Made by a program: the position numbers and the translations under genes. A DNA stretch of 64,000 nucleotides from positions 224,461 through 288,460 of the forward strand of contig JAABTL010000001.1 of assembly GCA_011389865.1 (NCBI GenBank). The letters are read 5' to 3'. The stretch comes from Trueperaceae bacterium (lineage in GTDB: Bacteria > Deinococcota > Deinococci > Deinococcales > Trueperaceae). Below, in pieces: positions 43,478-51,435 of this stretch (positions are counted from its first letter, which is position 1; the number at the start of each line of letters is the position of its first letter). The notes under the pieces are model-generated. The model saw only the letters and a list, made by a program, of their open reading frames with translations, made no database searches and had not been told where the DNA came from.

Positions 43478-43530
43478 GCGTTCGGATCGAGTGGCCGTAG
43501 GGCGCCGACGCGCGGAGCGACGCCCTGCGC

Positions 43531-43536
43531 TAAGGT
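43531..43536 (+). promoter_or_regulatory. -10 box TAAGGT, leaderless
   Basis: TAAGGT lies 7 nt before the ATG at 43544. Confidence 0.55.
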
Positions 43537-43543
43537 GGTCGGT

Positions 43544-43903
43544 ATGAACCTGCTGATTCGTTGGGCCCTCAACGCCGTCGCCCTGTGGCTGACCGTTCAG
43601 CTGCTTCCCGGCGTGAGCATCGCCGCCGGCGGCCTGGGACCGCTGCTGATCGCGGCGCTCGTCGTGGGTCTCGTCAACGCCGTCGTGCGGCCCGTGATGG
43701 TGCTGCTGACGCTCCCGGTGACGCTGCTGACCTTCGGGTTGTTCCTGCTGGTCGTCAACGGTTTGGCGCTCGCGATCGCGGCCGCGGTGTCGCCGCTGCA
43801 GTTGGCCGGCTTCGGCTCGGCCGTCCTCGGGGCGTTGGTGCTGTCGCTCTTCAGCGCGCTGTTGTCGCGCCTGTTCGCCGAGCCGCGGGTCACCGTCCGC
43901 TAG
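43544..43903 (+). CDS. phage-holin family 4 / YvlD-like membrane protein
   Basis: 119 aa, four hydrophobic spans. The family phrase NAVVRPVMVLLTLPVTLLTFGLF is typical of the DUF360/YvlD group of chromosomal proteins. They resemble holins by hydropathy only, so this is not evidence of a phage. The function is unknown; some relatives are linked to envelope stress. The ATG is leaderless (TAAGGT, 7 nt). The last 14 nt overlap the convergent HNH gene. Confidence 0.85.
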   Translation: MNLLIRWALNAVALWLTVQLLPGVSIAAGGLGPLLIAALVVGLVNAVVRPVMVLLTLPVTLLTFGLFLLVVNGLALAIAAAVSPLQLAGFGSAVLGALVLSLFSALLSRLFAEPRVTVR

Positions 43904-44567
43904 GCAGGTACGCCGCCCACGCGGGGTCGACGTCGGGGAGCACGCCGTAGGCCGACGTGAACATGAACGTCGGCGCCCGTGGCCGCCTGCGCAGGACCAT
44001 GCGCGCCTCCTCCGGCGTCCGGTCGCGCTTGCTGGCGTTGCAGCGGCGGCAGCACGCCACCACGTTTTCCCAGCTCGTCGGCCCGCCCCGCGAACGCGGC
44101 AGCACGTGGTCGAGGGTCAGGTCGTGGCCGCGGGCGCCGCAGTACTGGCAGCTGTGATCGTCGCGCCGGAACACGTTCTTGCGGTTGAAGGCCACCCGCT
44201 GGCGGTGGGGCCGGCGGACGTAGCGCCGTAGCCGGATGACGCTGGGGACCGGGACCACCAGCGTCGGCGTGCGCAGCACCCGGTCGCCGTCGAGCTCCCG
44301 TTCGGCCACCTCTTGCATCAGCAGCGTGATGGCGCGCTTGACCGAGCACACGTGCAGCGGCTCGTAGCTGGCGTTGAGGATGAGCACGCGCGCGGCACCG
44401 GGGTTGGTGAGCGGCCGCGGGCCGGGCGTCGAAGCGTCGCCGGTCGGGTCGGCGGCGCTTGCCGCCCCCGCGGCGTCCGTCGGGTCGGGATCGGGGTCGA
44501 AGATGGCGGCCAGGAGATCGTCGCCGCCGGGATCCGGACGCAACGGTTCGCCGGCCGCGGGCCACAC
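43890..44567 (-). CDS. HNH endonuclease (HNH_5 type)
   Basis: 225 aa. The N-terminal 55 residues are acidic and disordered (DPDPDPTDAAG); the conserved part starts at ARVLILNASYEPLHVCSVKRAITLL. The zinc/HNH unit is CQYCG, LTLDHVLPRSRGG, ENVVACCRRCNASKRDRTPEEA. Such genes are usually chromosomal and single-copy with an unknown role; there are no nearby signs of an intron or phage. The GTG at 44567 is the only start in frame after 44700; the true start may be later. TATCAT at 44676-44681 is a possible promoter. Confidence 0.85.
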   Translation of the reverse strand: MWPAAGEPLRPDPGGDDLLAAIFDPDPDPTDAAGAASAADPTGDASTPGPRPLTNPGAARVLILNASYEPLHVCSVKRAITLLMQEVAERELDGDRVLRTPTLVVPVPSVIRLRRYVRRPHRQRVAFNRKNVFRRDDHSCQYCGARGHDLTLDHVLPRSRGGPTSWENVVACCRRCNASKRDRTPEEARMVLRRRPRAPTFMFTSAYGVLPDVDPAWAAYLPSGR

Positions 44568-44675
44568 GACTCCCGGCGACGGGACGGCGCTGGCGTCGCC
44601 GGCGGGTTGGGCGCCGGTGGCGCCCGAGCGTGGGTTGTCCCGGCCGTGGTGGGCGGTGTCACCTCCCGACTCGGG

Positions 44676-44681
44676 ATGATA
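44676..44681 (-). promoter_or_regulatory. -10 box TATCAT for the HNH gene
   Basis: Minus-strand TATCAT, 108 nt before GTG 44567. A GGGAGG lies 9 nt after it but has no start codon in the right frame. Confidence 0.4.
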
Positions 44682-44709
44682 GCGCGTGCCGCCCGCCGCG
44701 TGCCGCCGT

Positions 44710-45744
44710 TCAGCGCGCCGTGCGCGCGAGCTCGATGAGGTGCAGCGCGAGGTCGGGGTAGGCCAGCCCGCTGGCGGCCCACAGGCGCGGGAACATCGAC
44801 GTCTCGGTGAAGCCGGGCATCGTGTTGATCTCGTTGACCCACAGCGCGTCGTGTTCCGGCTGCCAGAACAGGTCGACCCGGGCCAGCCCGGCGCCGTCGA
44901 TCGCGAGGAACGCCCGCCGCGCGTACGCGCGGCACGCGTCCGCCACCCGTGCGGGCAGGTCGGCGGGGACGTCGAGGCGGGCGGCCCCCGGGGTGTACTT
45001 GGCCGCGTAGTCGTAGAAGGCCGCGTCGGTGTGGATCTCCCCGACGACGCTGGTGCGCGGGTCGTCGAGCCCCAGGACCGCCACCTCGAGCTCGCGCGCC
45101 CCGGTGGCCGCGGCCTCGACGATGACGCGGCGGTCGTGCCCGAAGGCCCCCTCGATCGCGGCCTCGCGCTCGGCCCTGCCTGCGACGCGCACGATCCCGA
45201 TGGACGAGCCGAGGTTGGCGGGCTTGACGAACGCCGGCCAGCCGAGACCGTCGAGCTCGGCGTCGACGGCCTCGCGCTGCGTCCGCCAGCGATGCCGCGT
45301 CACGCCGCGGTAGGCGACCTGGGGGAGCGCCGCCTCGCCGAACACCGCCTTCATGGCGAGCTTGTCCATGCCGACGGCGCTCGCGAGCACCGAGGAGCCG
45401 ACGTAGGGCACGCCGAGCACCTCCAGCGCTCCCTGCAGCCGCCCGTCCTCGCCGTAGGGGCCGTGGAGGAGGGGGAACACGGCGTCGACGCCCGCGAGCG
45501 CGGCGATGTCGAGCCTCGGGCCGGTCGCGCCGGCCTCGTCCTGGTCGTCGGCGGCGGCCCGGGTCAGCCGGCTGTGGCTGTCGCGGGCGTCGAGCCAGTG
45601 GCCCCGGCGCGAGATGACCCGCGGCACCCACGCGACGCGGTCGCCGGTCGCGGCGAGCAGCGACCGCGCGGAGGCGAGCGACACGTCGTGCTCGGCGGAG
45701 GGGCCGCCGCAGAGCAGCAGGACCCGCGGTGGTTCCGTCATCAC
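44710..45744 (-). CDS. ddl: D-alanine-D-alanine ligase
   Basis: Joins two D-Ala for peptidoglycan. 344 aa, ATP-grasp. LLLCGGPSAEHDVSLASA opens the N-domain, PLLHGPYGEDGRLQG and GMDKLAMK follow, FVKPANLGSSIGI is the ATP loop, and VNEINTMPGFTETSMFP holds the metal and D-Ala residues. GPYGEDG is the usual serine-loop region. The start is GTG 44-42 or ATG 45741; neither has a ribosome site. A 20-codon leaderless mini-ORF ends on this start (GTGA), and a palindromic site lies within it. Confidence 0.93.
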   Translation of the reverse strand: MMTEPPRVLLLCGGPSAEHDVSLASARSLLAATGDRVAWVPRVISRRGHWLDARDSHSRLTRAAADDQDEAGATGPRLDIAALAGVDAVFPLLHGPYGEDGRLQGALEVLGVPYVGSSVLASAVGMDKLAMKAVFGEAALPQVAYRGVTRHRWRTQREAVDAELDGLGWPAFVKPANLGSSIGIVRVAGRAEREAAIEGAFGHDRRVIVEAAATGARELEVAVLGLDDPRTSVVGEIHTDAAFYDYAAKYTPGAARLDVPADLPARVADACRAYARRAFLAIDGAGLARVDLFWQPEHDALWVNEINTMPGFTETSMFPRLWAASGLAYPDLALHLIELARTAR

Positions 45745-45803
45745 GGCGTGACGCCCGAGGAGCGGGGGCGGCGATGGCGCAACGTGTGTAAGTTACACAA
45801 CAT
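45741..45803 (-). CDS. putative leaderless mini-ORF (20 codons) coupled to ddl
   Basis: Reads MLCNLHTLRHRRPRSSGVTP and stop. The ATG is 5 nt after TAGACT (45809-45814). The TGA overlaps the ddl start as GTGATG. ddl has no Shine-Dalgarno. Codons 2-7 lie in an AT-rich stretch that forms a 15-bp perfect palindrome. Confidence 0.45.
   Translation of the reverse strand: MLCNLHTLRHRRPRSSGVTP
45785..45799. promoter_or_regulatory. 15-bp palindrome TGTGTAAGTTACACA, likely operator
   Basis: A perfect 7-1-7 inverted repeat, AT-rich in GC-rich surroundings. It lies just downstream of the ddl -10 box, at about +3 to +17, where a repressor would block RNA polymerase. The binding protein is unknown. Confidence 0.6.
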
Positions 45804-45808
45804 ACGGC

Positions 45809-45814
45809 AGTCTA
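45809..45814 (-). promoter_or_regulatory. -10 box TAGACT for ddl
   Basis: Minus-strand TAGACT lies 5 nt before the mini-ORF ATG at 45803. Confidence 0.6.
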
Positions 45815-45894
45815 GGGCGCGGCCGGGGTCACGGTCAAGCCGATGGCCCGCCGCGGATCGCGTTCGGCCGCCGCAGCCGGTCGTCGCGGTCGGC

Positions 45895-45900
45895 TACGCT
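45895..45900 (+). promoter_or_regulatory. -10 box TACGCT for the LEA lipoprotein gene
   Basis: TACGCT lies 47 nt before the ATG at 45948; GGAGGT is 6 nt before the ATG. Confidence 0.45.
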
Positions 45901-45947
45901 ACGGGGCGAGGGATCCGCCGCCGGCGGGTCCGCGAACGGAGGTCCGC

Positions 45948-46892
45948 ATGCGGTGCTCCCCGAAACCCCCGACGAACGCGGCCCGGCGGTGGCTCGTCGC
46001 CTCGCTGGCGGCCGTCGCGATCGCCGCGCTGGTGGCGTGCGTGCCCGGGACCGAGCCCGCGCTCGCCGCCCCCACCTTCAGGCTCGTGCCCGACGCCAGC
46101 CGCATCGTCCGCCTCGACCCGCCCGGCGCCTTCGCGGAGGGCGGCATGCTCGTCCGCGTGGCGCTGCGGGCGACGAACCCCAACCCGATCGGCGTGCGGT
46201 TGGCGGAACTGGAGGGCGACCTGTGGCTGGGCGGCGCCTCGGCCGCCGGGCTGCGCTTCGTGGACGGGGTCGACCTGCCGCCCCGCGGGGCGGCCGACCT
46301 CGTGGTCGAGGTCTCCGTGCCCCTGGGCCGGCTCGACGCCCTGGTGGGGCCGCTGACCGACGCCGTCGCCGGCCGCCCGTTGGCCTACCGTGTCGACGCC
46401 GTCGTCGGCGTCGAGGTCCTCGGCGTGCCGACGCGCTTCCCGGCGTTCACGATCGCCCGCGGCGAGGTCCGCCAGGCCGACCTCGTGCCGGCCGCGCCGC
46501 GCGTCAGCTTCGACCCGGCGACCACGGGCGTGAAGGAGGCGCGTTTCGACCGCGTCACGCTGGCGATCGGGCTGATCGTCGACAACCCGGGTCCGCTCGG
46601 TTTCGTCCTGCGCGCGCCCGACGCGCGGCTGCGCCTGGGCGACCGCGAGGTCGCCTCGCTGGGCGTGCCCGCGGTGCAGGTGGCGGCCCGCAGCAGCGCC
46701 ACCTGGGCGCAAGAGGTCGTCGTCAGCCCGGTGGCGCTCGGGGTGGCGCTCGCCACCCAGTTGCAGGCGGTCGCGACCGGCGGCGCGGCGGCGATCGACA
46801 TCGCGATCCTAGGGAGCTGGGAGGTCGATCTGGGCGTCCTCGGGCGGTGGAACGCGCCCTCGGGCCTGCTCGTTTCCGGGCGCGTCGACTGA
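45948..46892 (+). CDS. LEA-type-2 (WHy domain) lipoprotein
   Basis: 314 aa. A signal with lipobox LVAC (about residue 30) anchors it to a membrane. Two LEA14/WHy-type domains follow: VRVALRATNPNPIGVRLAELEGDLWLGG and, after about residue 195, VTLAIGLIVDNPGPLGFVLRAPDARLRLGD. NPNP and DNPGP are the family's hallmark turns. LEA-2 proteins in Deinococcus are linked to desiccation and stress tolerance; that role here is inference. GGAGGT lies before the ATG. Confidence 0.82.
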   Translation: MRCSPKPPTNAARRWLVASLAAVAIAALVACVPGTEPALAAPTFRLVPDASRIVRLDPPGAFAEGGMLVRVALRATNPNPIGVRLAELEGDLWLGGASAAGLRFVDGVDLPPRGAADLVVEVSVPLGRLDALVGPLTDAVAGRPLAYRVDAVVGVEVLGVPTRFPAFTIARGEVRQADLVPAAPRVSFDPATTGVKEARFDRVTLAIGLIVDNPGPLGFVLRAPDARLRLGDREVASLGVPAVQVAARSSATWAQEVVVSPVALGVALATQLQAVATGGAAAIDIAILGSWEVDLGVLGRWNAPSGLLVSGRVD

Positions 46893-46953
46893 GGCGCGCG
46901 CCGACGGCGGCCCAGGGTCCGCGACGGCCGGCCGGCGGCCCTCTCCGGGGTCC

Positions 46954-47697
46954 TCAGGGGGTCAGGAAACGGTCGACGAACTCCTTCACGTCGGTGCCCT
47001 CGACGACCACCTCGCCCGAGACGCTGCCGTCGCTGAGGAACACCACCCTGTCCGCCGTCATCGCCGCCCGCACGTCGTGCGTCACCGTCACGACCGTCCA
47101 GCCGTGCTCGTCGACGCCGCGGCGGAGGAGGTCGAGCACCTCCTGCCCGGTGTGCGAGTCGAGGTTGCCGGTGGGCTCGTCTGCCAGCACCAGCACGGGG
47201 TCGTTGATCAGCGCGCGGGCGATGGCGACGCGCTGGCGCTGACCGCCCGACAGCTGGTCGGGACGATGGTCCAGGCGATCGCTGATGCCCAGCTGGTGCG
47301 CCAACAGCTCGAGGCGCGGCAGCGCGGAGGCGCCCTCGCCGTGGATCTCGGCCGGGAGCAGGATGTTCTCCTTGGCGGTCAGGTTGGGTACGAGTTCGAA
47401 GGTCTGGAAGACGAAGCCGAGCTGGCTCCTGCGCAGGTCGGTCAACGCGTCGTCGTCCAGGCCGCCGGTGGCCGTCCCGGCGAGCAGGATCGACCCCTCG
47501 TCGGGCTGGTCGAGGAGCCCGAGCAGGTGCAGCAGGGTGCTCTTGCCCGACCCCGAGGGGCCCATGACGGCGACGAACTCGCCGCTGCGGACGCTGAGGT
47601 CGACGTCGCGCAGCGCGTGCACGGTCTCCGTCCCGAGGTGGAAGCGGCGATGGAGCCCGCGGGCATCCAGGGCGAGGACGTCGTTCGGGACGGTCAT
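46954..47697 (-). CDS. ABC transporter ATPase of the LolD/MacB type
   Basis: 247 aa. Walker A GPSGSGKST (K52), Q-loop in FVFQTFELVPNLTAKENI, signature LSGGQRQRVAIARAL, Walker B VLVLADEPTGNLD and His switch VTHD are all intact. The C-terminal tail VVVEGTDVKEFVDRFLTP is short. The pattern of TFELVPNLTA belongs to MacB/LolD-like ATPases that work with FtsX-type permeases. The start overlaps the permease stop (ATGA), so the pair is one transporter. Confidence 0.93.
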   Translation of the reverse strand: MTVPNDVLALDARGLHRRFHLGTETVHALRDVDLSVRSGEFVAVMGPSGSGKSTLLHLLGLLDQPDEGSILLAGTATGGLDDDALTDLRRSQLGFVFQTFELVPNLTAKENILLPAEIHGEGASALPRLELLAHQLGISDRLDHRPDQLSGGQRQRVAIARALINDPVLVLADEPTGNLDSHTGQEVLDLLRRGVDEHGWTVVTVTHDVRAAMTADRVVFLSDGSVSGEVVVEGTDVKEFVDRFLTP

Positions 47698-50261
47698 GCC
47701 ACCTCCGAGGCGCCGAGCGCCACGCGCGGGGCCAGGCTGGCCGCGCGGCGGGCCGGCAGCCAGGAGGCGAGCAGGCCCAAGAGCGGGATGAAGACGCCGG
47801 CCCAGACCAGCAGGCGCCACGGCACGGCGGCCGTGATGGGGTAGCCCGTCAGTGCCCGGGCCCCCGCGGTGATGACGTCCGCCAGCAGCAGGCCGAACGC
47901 CAGGCCCAACACGGCGCCGAGCGTCAGCACGACCATGCCCTCCGCGAGCACCAGCCGCCGGACCCCCGCCCGCCGCAGGCCGACCGTGCGCAACACGGCG
48001 ATCTCGTGTGCCCGCCGCGACAGGTTCATACCCAGGGTGTTGGCGACCCCGAGGGCCGCGATCACGGCGGCCAGGGCCAACAGCGAGTTCGTGGTGGCGA
48101 AGGAGCGGCCGATCAGGGTCTCGATCTCGGCGCGGTAGGCCTGGTTCAGGGTCACGTCGAGCAGCAGGTCCGGGAACGCCGCCCGCAGGTTCGAGCGCAC
48201 GGTCATCGGGTCTTGCCCCGGCAGGATCGTGACGACGAAGAGGTCGGGGCTGCCGCCGCCGAACAGCGGCAGGTCGTCGATCGAGGCGATGAACGCCTCG
48301 CCGCCGCCGGTGTAGTCGACGACCACCGAGCCGATCGGGAAGTCCCGGAAACCGTCGTCGGTGCGCAGCCGTACCGTGTCGCCGAGGCCGACGCCGAAGC
48401 GGTCGCGGATGGTGTTCGCGGCCAGGACCTCGCCGCCGCGCCGCAGCGCCTCGAAGCCCACGCGCTCGTCGCCCTGCCCCGCGATGTACTGCAGCCGGCC
48501 GAAGCCGGTGTCGGGCTCGAAGCGCAGTGGGTCGACCAGGATCACGGCCACCGTGCGGGCCCGCCGTGCCCCCTCGGGCTCGAAGCGCACCGCCCGGATG
48601 CCCACGCCGGACACCTGATCGACGCCCTCGACGTCGGCCGCCCGCAGCTCGAAGTCCGCCGGGAAGCGCGCCGCGCTGGTGACGAACAGGTCGCCGACGA
48701 TGGTCGTGTCGAGCCAGTCCGACACCGCCCGGTTGATCCCCTCGACCATCGACCCGACGCCGACGATCAGGCCGGCGCCGACGATGACCGTGCCCATGGC
48801 GACGCCGTTGCGCGGCGCGTTGCGGACGGTGAAGCCGGCGCCGAGGCGGCCGGCCGCCCCCAGCAGGCGGGTGATGAGCGGCGTCGCCAGCCGCACCGCG
48901 GGCGCGATGAGCGAGTCGGCCGCCAACGCCACCCCGGCGAAGAAGGTGGCCATCGACAGGCCGGCCCCCAGGAGCGCGAAGTAGCCCGACCAGGGGAGCC
49001 GCGTCATGGCGACGCCGGCGACCACGAGCGCCCAGCCGATCCAGCGGAGCCAGGGGCTCCGGGGCATCTCGGTGGCGCGCAGCGCGGAGAGCGGCGAGGT
49101 CCTGGCGGCCGCCCGGGCGGGGAGGCTGGCGGCCAGGAGCGCCACACCCACGCCGATCGCGGCGGCGAGCGCGACGCTGCCAAGCGGCAGCACCAGGGTG
49201 CGCGTCTCGAACCCCACGACCAGGGCGTTCACGCTGGTGATGCCGAGCGCGAGCAGAGAACCCAGGGCGACGCCGACGATCACCCCGGCGAGGCTGACCC
49301 ACGTCGCCTCCCACAGCGCGAGGCGGCGGACGTCGCGGCGGCGCATGCAGATCGTGCGCAGCAGCGCGTACTCGCGGGTTCGCTCCACCACCCCGGCCAT
49401 GAAGGTGTTGTAGGCCATGAACCCGCCCAGCGCCATCAGCGTCGCGGCGAGGATCAGCAGGCCGGCCTGCAGCGTCTGCACGATGCCCGAGGTCGCGTCG
49501 CCGACGCCGGCGGGGTAGGTGACCGTGTACGCGTCGCCGATGGTGTCCTGCAGCCGCTCGCGCGCGACGCCGATGTCGGCGTCGTCCTGCAAGGCGAGCT
49601 CCAGGTGGCTGGCGCGGTCGACGAGGCCGTTGACCTGCTGTAGGTCGACCAGGTGCGTGATGCCGATCCGGCCGCCGTTGGTGGAGGCGAGCGCGTAGGC
49701 GTCGTCGAGCAGCCCGACCAGCGTGAAGGGCACCAGACCCGTCGGCGTCGTGAAGACGATCTCCTCGCCGAGGCGCATGTCGCGGACGCCCGCGAAGTCG
49801 GCCGCGATCGCGACCTCGAGGGCCCCCTCGGTGGGCAGGCTGCCGCTCGCGAGGCGCACGGGGACCGTCTCGGGGCGCTCCGTGAGGCGCCCGCCGAGCT
49901 GGAAGCCGGTGTCGACGCCGGGGAGCAGCGACCCCGCGCCGGTGGCCTGGGCCGCGCGAACGGGCTCCGAGCGGGTGTTGAGCACGGGGACCACCCAAGC
50001 GACGTCCGGGTCGGTCTCCACGAGCGCGAGCAGGGGAGCGTGTTCGAACACCGCGCGCCCCGTGGCGCCCGGCGTCACCAGCAAGTCGGCGGGTCCGGCG
50101 GCGGCCTCCAGCGTCGCGCGCAGGTTGGCGTCGACGTTGGCGCCGACGGAGAGCGTCGCCAGTACCGCGGCGATGCCGAGGCCGACGCCGAGGACGGTGG
50201 CCAGCGTGCGCCACCGGTGGCGGAGGAGGTTGCGCAGGGCGAGGCGCGGGAGGATCGGCAC
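47694..50261 (-). CDS. FtsX-type ABC transporter permease, double-length
   Basis: 855 aa. The N-terminal span (LATVLGVGLGIAAVLATLSVG) is followed by a large extracytoplasmic part, an FtsX core (about 265-400, MAYNTFMAGVVERTREYALLRT), a second set of spans (about 420-500), a second extracytoplasmic part, and a last FtsX core (LGVANTLGMNLSRRAHEIAVLRTVG). It works with the ATPase downstream. Such transporters move lipoproteins, antibiotics or lipids, or act as mechanical switches; the substrate is not decided. The GTG at 50261 follows TAACAT by 5 nt. Confidence 0.9.
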   Translation of the reverse strand: MPILPRLALRNLLRHRWRTLATVLGVGLGIAAVLATLSVGANVDANLRATLEAAAGPADLLVTPGATGRAVFEHAPLLALVETDPDVAWVVPVLNTRSEPVRAAQATGAGSLLPGVDTGFQLGGRLTERPETVPVRLASGSLPTEGALEVAIAADFAGVRDMRLGEEIVFTTPTGLVPFTLVGLLDDAYALASTNGGRIGITHLVDLQQVNGLVDRASHLELALQDDADIGVARERLQDTIGDAYTVTYPAGVGDATSGIVQTLQAGLLILAATLMALGGFMAYNTFMAGVVERTREYALLRTICMRRRDVRRLALWEATWVSLAGVIVGVALGSLLALGITSVNALVVGFETRTLVLPLGSVALAAAIGVGVALLAASLPARAAARTSPLSALRATEMPRSPWLRWIGWALVVAGVAMTRLPWSGYFALLGAGLSMATFFAGVALAADSLIAPAVRLATPLITRLLGAAGRLGAGFTVRNAPRNGVAMGTVIVGAGLIVGVGSMVEGINRAVSDWLDTTIVGDLFVTSAARFPADFELRAADVEGVDQVSGVGIRAVRFEPEGARRARTVAVILVDPLRFEPDTGFGRLQYIAGQGDERVGFEALRRGGEVLAANTIRDRFGVGLGDTVRLRTDDGFRDFPIGSVVVDYTGGGEAFIASIDDLPLFGGGSPDLFVVTILPGQDPMTVRSNLRAAFPDLLLDVTLNQAYRAEIETLIGRSFATTNSLLALAAVIAALGVANTLGMNLSRRAHEIAVLRTVGLRRAGVRRLVLAEGMVVLTLGAVLGLAFGLLLADVITAGARALTGYPITAAVPWRLLVWAGVFIPLLGLLASWLPARRAASLAPRVALGASEVA

Positions 50262-50266
50262 GAGGG

Positions 50267-50272
50267 ATGTTA
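50267..50272 (-). promoter_or_regulatory. -10 box TAACAT, leaderless permease gene
   Basis: Minus-strand TAACAT lies 5 nt before the GTG at 50261. Confidence 0.5.
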
Positions 50273-50289
50273 CCAGGGGTCGCGCGGCG

Positions 50290-51435
50290 TCAGCCGCGCG
50301 CCAGTGCCAGCACCCCGGCGACGTCCTCGTCGCGCGACAGCGGCAGCTCGACGGCCGCCACCCGCGCCCGCCAGGCGGCCAGTGCCGGGCCGTCCGCCAG
50401 CCAGCCGGCGACCTCGCGGGCGCCCGAGCGCGGCTGCGGCCACCACGCGCCGACGCCGCGCGACAGGGCGAAGTCGACGACGAGCCGCTCGTGCGCGCCG
50501 GCGACGTAGACGTGACCGATCGGGGTGCCGACGGCCAAGGCCTCGAGGGTCGAGGCGGGGCCCGCCTTGGCGACCACGATGTCGGCGGCCGCCAACCACA
50601 GCGGGACGTCGTCGCGGAAGCCGAGTGGGAGCAGCCGGGTGCGGCCCGCGAGGCCGCGCGCGCGGGCGTCGAGCCGCTCCTTCAAGGGCCGGTGTCGGGC
50701 CGTCAGGACCGCGACCGTGGCTTGCGCGTCGGTCTCGATCAGGGCCTCGACCCAGTCCTCGGTGCGCGGGCCGACGCCCTCGGCCCCGAGGCTCAGCAGC
50801 ACCAGCGGCGTCTCGGCGGACAGGCCGAGCTCGGCGCGCGCCGCCGGTGGCGGCGGGGCCGGGCGCAGGAAACGCTCGTCGATCGGGTAGCCGGTGACGC
50901 GGATCTCCCGCGCCGGCACGCCGAGGCGCCGCAGGCGCCGGGCGGCCTCCTCGGTCGGGGCGCACATCGCGTCGCTGCCCCGGACGGCGAAGAGCGCGTG
51001 CGTGTCGAACGTGTCCGGGTTGAAGCCGACGACGGGCACGTCGGTCCAGCCGCGGCGCCTGGCGATCGCCATCGCCTGCAGCGGGTACATGTGCGTCGCG
51101 AGCACCAGGTCGAAGCCCCGGTCGCGCACGAAGGCGGCGAGACGCCGCCCGTGATCGAAGACCGAGACCCCCTGCATCCGCTGCGTCACGCCGGCCGGGA
51201 CCACGTGGGTCGTCACCGCCTGGGCCGCGGCGACCGCGCGCGGCACGCGCAGCGCGGCACGCCACATCGCCTTCGTCGTGCGATCGAGCCGGCGGGGCCC
51301 CAGGGCGGCGACGGTGTCCACCACCTCGGTCTCGGCGCCCATGGCCGCGAAGCGTGCGGCCCACGCCCTGGCCGCGGTGGTGTGCCCGCCGCCGGCCTCC
51401 ATCGTGGCCAGCAGTACCCGGACGGCCCCGCTCAC
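50290..51435 (-). CDS. MGDG-synthase / MurG-fold glycosyltransferase
   Basis: 381 aa, GT-B fold, no membrane span. The N-terminal domain ATMEAGGGHTTAARAWAARF is that of monogalactosyldiacylglycerol synthases and processive lipid glycosyltransferases. The C-terminal GT28 part has LLSLGAEGVGPRTEDW, LLPLGFRDDVPLWLAAADIVVAKAGPASTLEAL and GAHERLVV. It probably adds a sugar to a membrane lipid; Deinococcota are known for glycolipids. GTG 51435 overlaps the previous stop (GTGA), giving the operon dus - epimerase - glycosyltransferase. Confidence 0.87.
   Translation of the reverse strand: MSGAVRVLLATMEAGGGHTTAARAWAARFAAMGAETEVVDTVAALGPRRLDRTTKAMWRAALRVPRAVAAAQAVTTHVVPAGVTQRMQGVSVFDHGRRLAAFVRDRGFDLVLATHMYPLQAMAIARRRGWTDVPVVGFNPDTFDTHALFAVRGSDAMCAPTEEAARRLRRLGVPAREIRVTGYPIDERFLRPAPPPPAARAELGLSAETPLVLLSLGAEGVGPRTEDWVEALIETDAQATVAVLTARHRPLKERLDARARGLAGRTRLLPLGFRDDVPLWLAAADIVVAKAGPASTLEALAVGTPIGHVYVAGAHERLVVDFALSRGVGAWWPQPRSGAREVAGWLADGPALAAWRARVAAVELPLSRDEDVAGVLALARG

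Noticed and set aside
43544..43903. Phage holin
   Set aside because: The family name is by hydropathy only; no phage gene is near.
44567..44663. GTG near 44663 after GGGAGG as the start of the HNH gene
   Set aside because: It is in another frame and runs into the shadow frame, not HNH.
45785..45799. Deinococcus radiation-response (DdrO) motif
   Set aside because: The arms do not match that motif as I know it.
46954..50214. A 1086-codon minus-strand frame
   Set aside because: The real ATPase occupies its end; the rest is an Arg/Gly-rich shadow of the FtsX permease.
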